Positions 46,064-52,128 of a stretch of DNA of 52,128 nt are shown here, in pieces. The notes under the pieces are model-generated. The model did not search any database, was not told where the DNA came from, and saw only the letters and a program-made list of their open reading frames with translations. Origin of the DNA: an uncultured Pseudomonadota bacterium (GTDB lineage: Bacteria > Pseudomonadota > Gammaproteobacteria > Methylococcales > Methylomonadaceae); assembly GCA_903848905.1 (NCBI GenBank), contig CAINHP010000246.1:1-52128 (forward strand), read 5' to 3'. A program made the position numbers and the translations under genes. The stretch's first letter is position 1. Each line of letters begins with the position of its first letter.

Positions 46064-49000
46064 ATGACCCAAAAAAAAATTTCACTTGGTATTGCTGATT
46101 TTAATTACGCGGATTTATATAATACCGCGCGTTTAAATGATTTATTAGCGGTTTTTGATGAATCGGTGAAATATCATGATACAGACTTATATACCCAGTT
46201 TATTGCTTATCGCAATACACAAGGCGCAGATTTATCGCCTGAGCAACAATCAGCGATATTGGTTAAAGTAGCACCGTATGTTGGTCAATTTGTAGCAAAA
46301 TTATTTAACGTAGAATCAGAGCATCAAGCTCAAAAAAGCACCATACAAAAAGACATTGAAACCATTTTTACGTATAAAAATGAAGTTGTCGAAAAATTAG
46401 GTGTTATTTTCAAAGGTCAAACGACAGATGACTGGAAAATTCCTGATGTGTTAAATCGCTTTGATTTACTTATCGAAGCGGGTTTTCCTGAAGCCAATTT
46501 AGATAATGATCCAGAAAATCGCGTAGCGCGTGTTGGCGCGGTGGTTGGCTTATTGGCTAATCACTATAAAACGCTCGCGAAAGGCAAAGAAAGCGATTAT
46601 GAAAATGCGGATTTGCAAGCACAAGCACTGCGCGATAAATTAAAAGCGCATGAACTGGCTGCAACTGAATTTGCCGATATTATCAACGCGCCAGATTTAG
46701 CGGAATTCACTGCAGGCCTAATGGATATCGTGCAGCGCTGGAGTTTTGTTGCGCAGCTAGATAATGATATCGTCGCCGATTGGCTCAGTTTTAAATTCCC
46801 TAAAAAACGCGATTTCGATAACTTAGTTCACCATGAACTCATCGACAAAGGTGAGTTTAATGTGTGGATGGGTGAGCATCGTCGTCGTCGTGATGGATTC
46901 AAACTGACCGATCCGAGATATAACGAACGCCAAGTATTATCCGAAGTGAATCATTGTATTTACTGCCACGAACGTGATACGGATTCGTGTTCAAAAGGAA
47001 TGCGCAACAAGAAAAACAATACGTTCAAAGAAGATCCCATGGGCGTGACTACGATTGGTTGTCCGCTGGATGAGAAAATTTCAGAAATGAACATCGTCAA
47101 GCGTGGTGGCGATAATATTGGTGCACTTGCGATTGTGACTGTTGATAACCCCATGTGCGCGGGCACAGGTCATCGTATTTGCAATGAATGTATGAAAGGG
47201 TGTATTTATCAGAAAACTGATCCAGTCAACATTCCACAAATTGAAACCAATGTATTAACTGACGTACTTTTTATGCCTTATGGGTTTGAAATTTACAGTT
47301 TGCTGACTCGATGGAATCCGCTTAATGTAAAACGTCCTGTCATGTTGCCTTATAACGGCAAAAATGCGCTAGTGGTGGGGTTAGGCCCTGCGGGTTACAC
47401 TATGAGTCATTATTTGCTCAATGAAGGTTTTGCTGTTGCAGGGATTGATGGTTTAAAACTCGAGCCGCTGCCAGTTGAATTAACAGGTGATGAAAATACA
47501 TTGCCTCAGCCTATTGTTGATTTCAAAGATCTTTACGAAGAGTTAGATACCCGTGTTTTGGCAGGTTTTGGTGGTGTTGCTGAGTATGGTATTACGGTGC
47601 GATGGGATAAGAACTTTTTAAAAGTGATGTATCTCATGCTGCTACGTCGTGAAAATTTCCGTGCTTATGGAGGTGTGCGTTTTGGTGGCACACTCAATGT
47701 AGATGATGCGTGGGATATGGGATTTGATCATATTTGTATTGCGTCGGGTGCAGGTCAACCAACGATTATTGATTTAAAAAATAACTTGATTCGTGGTATT
47801 CGCAAAGCGTCAGATTTTTTAATGGCGTTGCAATTAACGGGTGCGGCGAAAGCTTCATCGCTAGCGAACTTACAAGTGCGGTTGCCGGCAGGTGTTATTG
47901 GCGGTGGTTTGACAGCGGTTGATACAGCAACTGAGTTAATGGCGTATTATCCCGTGCAAGTAGAAAAAGTGTTGCACCGTTATGAAACATTGGTGAGGAT
48001 TTATGGTCAACCTACGGTTCGTGCAAGCTACAACAAAGAAGAAATTATTATTTTAGAGGAATTTTTAGCACACGGGAAAGCTATTGTGGCTGAACGTGCA
48101 AGAGCAGAAGAAGCTGGAGAATTGCCAGATTTTCAACCGCTTGTTGAATCATGGGGTGGCGTGACGCTGTTCTATCGTAAAGGCATTAAAGATGCGCCTG
48201 CCTATCGTCAAAACCACGAAGAAATCAGTGAGGCTTTGGAAGAGGGTATTGCTCTTGCTGAATTTATGAGTCCAGTGGGAGCAAATGCGGATGAATATGG
48301 TCATTTGGTGTCTGTGGATTTCCAAAATACAGATACAAAATTGCCTGTGAATGTGCCGTTACGCAATTTATATATTGCCGCAGGAACTTCACCCAATACG
48401 ATTTATCAAAGTGAATATCCTGATACCTTTGTCATGGATAAATGGTTCTTCCAGCGTTACGAGCCTGAATTTGATAATGGCGAAATCAAATTAGTGGCGA
48501 TGAATGATGTGAAAATGCCTAAGTTAGGCAAACCTGCACCCCTTACGTCCTATCAAAAAGAGGGCAAATTTATTAGTTTCTATGGCGATAATCATCCCGT
48601 TTACGCGGGTAACGTTGTTAAAGCCATGGCGAGTGCGAAAAATGGTTATCCCTACATCGTAAAATTATTTGAGAAAGAGTTATCTACTTTAAATCCAGCT
48701 AATCAAGCCGAGCGCGATATTGCAGCAAGAAATTTATTTGCGCGTTTAGATGAAGCGTTCAAAGCGACGATTGTGGCTATTAATCGCTTAACACCCACTA
48801 TTATTGAATTAGTGGTTAGAGCGCCACTTGCGGCAGAAAAATTCGAAGCGGGTCAATTTTATCGTGTACAAAACTTTAAAGCGTATGCGCCTACTGTTGA
48901 AGGAACACTTCTTGCCTCTGAAGGGCTGGCGTTAACCGGTGCAGAAGTAAATAAAGAAAACGGTACTGTATCGCTTATTACCCTTGAAATGGGATCTTCA

Positions 49001-49723
49001 TCTCGTCTATGTGCGACATGGAAAGCGGGTGATCCTGTTGTTTTAATGGGCGTGACAGGCACCCCAACTGAAATTCCTACCGGTGAAACTGTTTTACTTA
49101 TTGGTGGTGGTTTAGGTAATGCGGTATTGTTCTCGATTGGTAAAGCGCTACGCTTGGCTGGGAATCGTGTTATTTATTTCGCTGGTTATAAAAATCCTCA
49201 AGATCGTTTCAAAGTTGAAGATGTTGAAGCGGCAGCAGATTTAGTTATTTGGACAGTGGATCCAGGTGAGGATGTTCAGCCATTTGTTCCTACACGGGCA
49301 CAAGATAAAACGTTTGTGGGAAATATTTTAGAATCCATGGTTGCCTACGGTAGTGGTGAATTGGGTGAACAACCCATTTTGCTCTCTGACGTGGATCATT
49401 TGATTGTCATTGGTTCGGATCGCATGATGGAAGCGGTGAAAAATGCGCGTTTTGATGTGCTAAAACCGTATTTAACGAAGGCACATCAGGCGATAGGATC
49501 AATTAATTCACCGATGCAATGCATGATGAAAGGTATTTGTGCACAGTGCTTGTGTAAACACGTGGATAAAGAAACGGGTAAAGAGTTCTTTGTCTATTCA
49601 TGCTACAACCAAGATCAAGACTTAGATAAAGTCGACTTCCCCAATTTGAATGCACGTTTAAAACAAAATACGGTGCAAGAAAAGTTGTCTAATCTTTGGT
49701 TAGATTATTTGTTGACGAAGTAA
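46064..49723 (+). CDS. Single-chain NfnAB-like flavin/Fe-S oxidoreductase
   Basis: A 1219-residue protein from the ATG at 46064 (AGGA upstream). Residues 1-290 are a helical region of unknown role. Residues 298-380 hold eight cysteines in two groups (C298, C301, C309, C333; C365, C373, C376, C380), fitting two [4Fe-4S] clusters of the GltD/NfnB/DPD type. A dinucleotide-binding oxidoreductase module follows from about 433, with GLGPAG at 439-444 and a second fold with VIGGGLTAVDTATEL. The C-terminal part (about 895-1219) is a PyrK/NfnA-like ferredoxin reductase: FAD region AGQFYRVQ, NAD region LLIGGGLGNAVL, and C1153, C1159, C1162 and C1164 or C1180 for a [2Fe-2S] cluster. It is likely to exchange electrons among NADH, NADPH and ferredoxin; bifurcation is inference. 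Confidence 0.85.
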   Translation: MTQKKISLGIADFNYADLYNTARLNDLLAVFDESVKYHDTDLYTQFIAYRNTQGADLSPEQQSAILVKVAPYVGQFVAKLFNVESEHQAQKSTIQKDIETIFTYKNEVVEKLGVIFKGQTTDDWKIPDVLNRFDLLIEAGFPEANLDNDPENRVARVGAVVGLLANHYKTLAKGKESDYENADLQAQALRDKLKAHELAATEFADIINAPDLAEFTAGLMDIVQRWSFVAQLDNDIVADWLSFKFPKKRDFDNLVHHELIDKGEFNVWMGEHRRRRDGFKLTDPRYNERQVLSEVNHCIYCHERDTDSCSKGMRNKKNNTFKEDPMGVTTIGCPLDEKISEMNIVKRGGDNIGALAIVTVDNPMCAGTGHRICNECMKGCIYQKTDPVNIPQIETNVLTDVLFMPYGFEIYSLLTRWNPLNVKRPVMLPYNGKNALVVGLGPAGYTMSHYLLNEGFAVAGIDGLKLEPLPVELTGDENTLPQPIVDFKDLYEELDTRVLAGFGGVAEYGITVRWDKNFLKVMYLMLLRRENFRAYGGVRFGGTLNVDDAWDMGFDHICIASGAGQPTIIDLKNNLIRGIRKASDFLMALQLTGAAKASSLANLQVRLPAGVIGGGLTAVDTATELMAYYPVQVEKVLHRYETLVRIYGQPTVRASYNKEEIIILEEFLAHGKAIVAERARAEEAGELPDFQPLVESWGGVTLFYRKGIKDAPAYRQNHEEISEALEEGIALAEFMSPVGANADEYGHLVSVDFQNTDTKLPVNVPLRNLYIAAGTSPNTIYQSEYPDTFVMDKWFFQRYEPEFDNGEIKLVAMNDVKMPKLGKPAPLTSYQKEGKFISFYGDNHPVYAGNVVKAMASAKNGYPYIVKLFEKELSTLNPANQAERDIAARNLFARLDEAFKATIVAINRLTPTIIELVVRAPLAAEKFEAGQFYRVQNFKAYAPTVEGTLLASEGLALTGAEVNKENGTVSLITLEMGSSSRLCATWKAGDPVVLMGVTGTPTEIPTGETVLLIGGGLGNAVLFSIGKALRLAGNRVIYFAGYKNPQDRFKVEDVEAAADLVIWTVDPGEDVQPFVPTRAQDKTFVGNILESMVAYGSGELGEQPILLSDVDHLIVIGSDRMMEAVKNARFDVLKPYLTKAHQAIGSINSPMQCMMKGICAQCLCKHVDKETGKEFFVYSCYNQDQDLDKVDFPNLNARLKQNTVQEKLSNLWLDYLLTK

Positions 49724-49742
49724 GTTTTTCATTTTTGGATTG

Positions 49743-49779
49743 GGTGACATTTTTATATTGAAAATGTCACCTGTTTTTT
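49743..49779 (+). terminator. Rho-independent terminator after the NfnAB-like gene
   Basis: A perfect 11-bp stem GGTGACATTTT (49743-49753) with AAAATGTCACC (49761-49771), a 7-base loop and then a T run. Confidence 0.9.
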
Positions 49780-49819
49780 CAAATATTCTAAAAAATTTCA
49801 GGCCCGTAACGGACCGACA

Positions 49820-50089
49820 ATGATTAAAATTATTCAAGCGTTTTATGTGCAAAAAAAAATTTTACGATTGTATTTTTCGGATAATTCTTACGGGGACTAC
49901 GATTTACAACCGTTAATTGATAAAGAGGCAGAATTAGTTTTGCCGCTAAATGATGAAGTTTTTTTCAAAGGTTTCTTTTTGGAATTGGGGGCAATGTGCT
50001 TGAAAAATGGTTTGGAATTATGCCCAGACAGCATTTATCAAAAATTATCTAAAAATAACAAGCTACATTTTGAAATAAAAGTGGCTTAA
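49820..50089 (+). CDS. DUF2442 family protein
   Basis: An 89-residue protein recognised as DUF2442 by its size and order: VQKKILRLYFSDNSYGDYDLQPLI, then FFKGFFLELGAMCLKNGLELCPDSIY. Such small proteins often sit beside DUF4160 partners and are sometimes viewed as toxin-antitoxin-like, but no DUF4160 gene is adjacent here and the function is unproven. No clear ribosome site; the ATG is the first in the frame. It follows a terminator and so needs its own promoter. Confidence 0.78.
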   Translation: MIKIIQAFYVQKKILRLYFSDNSYGDYDLQPLIDKEAELVLPLNDEVFFKGFFLELGAMCLKNGLELCPDSIYQKLSKNNKLHFEIKVA

Positions 50090-50272
50090 TACGAAATTAA
50101 ACTGAAACGCCCTGTTTTTTTTAAAATCAAACAGGCGTGCAGACGGCGTTTGCTTGAGTCCATTGGTGAATTATGCGTGGGTATATTTGAAAACCCAGTT
50201 TTGATATATTCACAATTTACTATTTATAAAGTTAGAAATATGTCAATTTTTTAGATTATATTTTATCAAAAG

Positions 50273-50288
50273 TGTGAACTAGATCACA
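50273..50288 (+). promoter_or_regulatory. Perfect CRP/Vfr-type binding site
   Basis: TGTGAACTAGATCACA matches the CRP consensus TGTGA-N6-TCACA at all ten defined positions. Its centre (50280.5) is about 60 bp upstream of the start predicted from the extended -10 at 50325-50333, the class I activation distance. Confidence 0.7.
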
Positions 50289-50324
50289 TTTTTAAAAAAA
50301 TTTGAGATTTAATGCGTAAATACA

Positions 50325-50333
50325 TGCTAATCT
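50325..50333 (+). promoter_or_regulatory. Extended -10 element of the Gre/HelD-like gene
   Basis: TGCTAATCT, an extended -10 with no good -35, as expected for an activator-dependent promoter. The predicted start is near 50340-50342, leaving a leader of about 134 bases. Confidence 0.5.
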
Positions 50334-50474
50334 CCAAAAATATCGAAAATTTAATAATAGATGGATATTTACTAATTTGCATCATGACGAATAAAAACCG
50401 TAGTTAAATGTAGGGCGATTAAGAAAGTTGATTAATTGTTGATGAGCATCACTGTTTGAAATTTTTAGAAAATT

Positions 50475-52016
50475 ATGAATACAGAAGATTTAAAAAAACG
50501 AGTTGATGAAGAACTTCATTCATTGAATGGGGTAATTGATTACGCTGAAAAAATGATTAGCGAAAATCGTTGGAAAGCAGATTGCGAAATACTAAAACGC
50601 CGCGCTTACGCTAAAACCGTCGTTCTTGAAACGGAGAAAAAAGGTAAATCTGTTTATAGATTAACAACAGCGTCAATTACAGACAAATTGGCATCAGGAC
50701 TTGCAACGCCTTATTCACCAATAGGAATGCTTTGTAGTGTTGCAAATGTTGGTTTTGACGGTGAATCTAAAATGTTAGGTGAATTTGAAGTGATTGAAAC
50801 TCGACTTTTTGATAGATTCGACGGTATTGGTTATTTGAACAATGTACGTAATTTTTTCAAAATGGAAATTCTAACGACAAATCATTCAGACGAAGTGATT
50901 GATTTGAAAAACTTTGTTGATGATTCACAAAAAATCATTGCAACTAAAACAATTAAAAAAATAGAAAAACCAATCGTTAAAAAAATTGAAACTATACAAC
51001 CTAAAATAGAAACGCCTATTTTTATAATTGAAGATGATGAGTTAGAAACTACATCTGAACATGAGTTCGATGATGAGGATGATGACTTTGATGATATTAA
51101 ACAAGATGACAGTTATTTTGGGCTAAATGAAGTTTTTTACGTTAACCAAACCATTCAACAACACAAAATTATTGCCCGTTCTCCTTTGGGTGCAATATAT
51201 GTTGAAGGCGTAGCAGGTTCTGGTAAAACTTCTGCTGCATTAGGCAGAACAAAAATGCTGTGCGGTTTTAATGCCGAAAATGTTTTTGAAAAATCTCAAT
51301 TTGAAGAAGTTTTAGGTGATAACTTTGATTATTGGGAAGGTAAATATGCGGGTAAATTTTCACAAGATGGTAGCATAGGTTTCGTTAGAACAGCAGAACT
51401 AATTAAATATCTGGAAGAAACGTGCAGACGAATCGATTTGCCAAACTTGCCAATTCATGAATATACAGAACTTCAAATTACCCTAAAAAATCGCCACAAA
51501 ATTACCTCATCTCAACTTCACTATGGCAATTGGAAAGGTGGAGCAACAAGAGATTCACACATAGACACCACTATGCGTTGGCTGTTTGCAGCTGATAAAA
51601 ATATAGCATATTTTTTATCAAAAAATTTACAGCATAATTTACCTAGCGTTGAATCAATTGCTAATCGTTTTGTTAAAGATGAACAATGGGTTCTAAATGT
51701 TGTAAAAAAAGCCTTTGAACATTTTAGGATTGAATTTAATCGAATTGAAAAAGAATTATGTCAATCAAATAGCCACCGACGTTTTTTACTCGATGGTTTA
51801 GCAGAAAAAGTAAATCAAGCTATAAAATTAACAAGCAAAGAGATACTCGGAAAAAATACCTTGTGGTTTTTTTATCAAAATTTTGCGTTATGTGCTAACA
51901 GTGAACGCGGTATTGCTGAATTACTTATAACAAATAATGTGCCGTTGCTTAATAAATCAGGCTCAAAATTTAAATTCGCTGACATTGATGATTTGTACTT
52001 AAAATTATTACCTTAA
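50475..52016 (+). CDS. Gre-like domain plus HelD-type SF1 helicase N-terminal half (probably interrupted)
   Basis: A 513-residue frame. Residues 1-45 are charged helix, coiled-coil in character. Residues 46-112 resemble the C-terminal FKBP-like domain of GreA/GreB: YRL at 61-63, SPIGML at 81-86 and EFEVIET at 103-109 fall where GreA has YRI, SPIARGL and EFEVIKV. A Lys/Ile linker and an acidic stretch (about 185-212) follow. Then TIQQHKII and the Walker A GVAGSGKTSAALGR (245-258) match HelD/UvrD-type SF1 helicases. Motif II (DExQ) and later helicase motifs are missing from the visible part. The frame ends at TAA 52014-52016, but the same frame continues coding-like. It is likely an RNA-polymerase-associated or defence-related helicase; that role is inference. 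Confidence 0.75.
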   Translation: MNTEDLKKRVDEELHSLNGVIDYAEKMISENRWKADCEILKRRAYAKTVVLETEKKGKSVYRLTTASITDKLASGLATPYSPIGMLCSVANVGFDGESKMLGEFEVIETRLFDRFDGIGYLNNVRNFFKMEILTTNHSDEVIDLKNFVDDSQKIIATKTIKKIEKPIVKKIETIQPKIETPIFIIEDDELETTSEHEFDDEDDDFDDIKQDDSYFGLNEVFYVNQTIQQHKIIARSPLGAIYVEGVAGSGKTSAALGRTKMLCGFNAENVFEKSQFEEVLGDNFDYWEGKYAGKFSQDGSIGFVRTAELIKYLEETCRRIDLPNLPIHEYTELQITLKNRHKITSSQLHYGNWKGGATRDSHIDTTMRWLFAADKNIAYFLSKNLQHNLPSVESIANRFVKDEQWVLNVVKKAFEHFRIEFNRIEKELCQSNSHRRFLLDGLAEKVNQAIKLTSKEILGKNTLWFFYQNFALCANSERGIAELLITNNVPLLNKSGSKFKFADIDDLYLKLLP

Positions 52017-52128
52017 TCAAACAATAAGCCTTATTTACTTTATGATGAAAATAAACTAATAGCGATTAAATTAGAACAGTTCAGAGGTTATGGAAGTCGC
52101 CAATTACTCGAATCATGGACAATTCATA
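52017..52128 (+). pseudogene. In-frame continuation of the Gre/HelD-like gene past the stop
   Basis: After the TAA at 52014-52016 the same reading frame stays open for 37 codons to the window end and reads SNNKPYLLYDENKLIAIKLE, then QFRGYGSRQLLESWTIH. The residue mix is protein-like, and CAA instead of TAA would give an uninterrupted LLPQSNNKP. This fits a nonsense mutation, a sequencing error or recoding. No start codon with a ribosome site was seen for a separate gene. Confidence 0.55.

Larger units (their letters stand above)
50090..50474. other. 385-base AT-rich intergenic region
   Basis: No gene is seen. It holds an imperfect hairpin at about 50109-50140 without a T run, a possible promoter TTGATA-N18-TATAAA (50201-50230), and the CRP-type site with extended -10 element at 50273-50333 that lead into the helicase-like gene. 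Confidence 0.6.

Noticed and set aside
49820-50089. Toxin-antitoxin module around the DUF2442 gene
   Set aside because: No partner gene (DUF4160 or other small toxin) lies on either side; the next gene is 385 bases away.

Overview
The window looks like chromosomal DNA from a low-GC gammaproteobacterial methylotroph, most probably a methanotroph of the Methylococcales. The evidence is the tetrahydromethanopterin (H4MPT)-linked C1 genes (fhcD, fhcC and mch, the last fused to an ATP-grasp domain), a pair of exported putative copper proteins, and otherwise ordinary gammaproteobacterial housekeeping genes with familiar pairings (maf-rng, prmB-aroC, minCDE, waaF-waaC, coaD-ferredoxin). No methane monooxygenase or methanol dehydrogenase gene lies in the window, so the methanotroph assignment is inference. 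I saw no rRNA, tRNA, CRISPR array, insertion sequence or prophage.

Layout. 1-3.0 kb (minus): nirF-nirG-nirH for heme d1 synthesis, running into a sugar aminotransferase that leaves the window. 3.2-4.0 kb: rpoH, ending in a terminator opposite maf-rng. 6.3 kb: a 63-residue single-span membrane protein with its own promoter and terminator. 6.6-9.3 kb (minus): DUF1244 gene, methyltransferase, moaC, lpxD. 9.4-12.8 kb (plus): yciB, yciI, bolA-like, parvulin lipoprotein, uspA, coaD, ferredoxin. 12.9-15.6 kb (minus): proS, an unlisted 50-residue membrane protein with a near-consensus promoter and its own terminator, and a type IV pilin. 15.7-21.4 kb (minus): waaF-waaC, an unpaired non-catalytic M16 protein, smpB, fhcD-fhcC. 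21.4-27.2 kb (minus): a GGDEF sensor, a CorA-family transporter with an added N-terminal domain, and the ATP-grasp-Mch fusion. 27.3-30.1 kb: small lipoprotein, mobA, radical SAM protein, DUF5765-type membrane protein. 30.2-31.7 kb (minus): the putative copper pair. 32.2-33.8 kb: pgi. 33.9-39.7 kb (minus): small exported protein, then lysR-msrB-apeB-fumA-hypothetical-uppP. 40.0-46.0 kb (plus): minCDE, DolP-like lipoprotein, glcD-like, prmB, aroC. 46.1-49.7 kb: a 1219-residue single-chain NfnAB-like flavin/Fe-S oxidoreductase.

The right edge (49.8-52.1 kb) is accessory in character: a DUF2442 gene, then a gap holding a perfect CRP consensus placed about 60 bp upstream of the start predicted from an extended -10, then an AT-rich gene combining a Gre-factor-like domain, an acidic linker and a HelD-type SF1 helicase Walker A. 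Its frame is closed by a TAA, but the same frame carries on with coding-like sequence to the end of the window. This interrupted Gre/HelD-like protein is the most unusual candidate here; the fused Mch, the fused Nfn-like enzyme and the copper pair come next.
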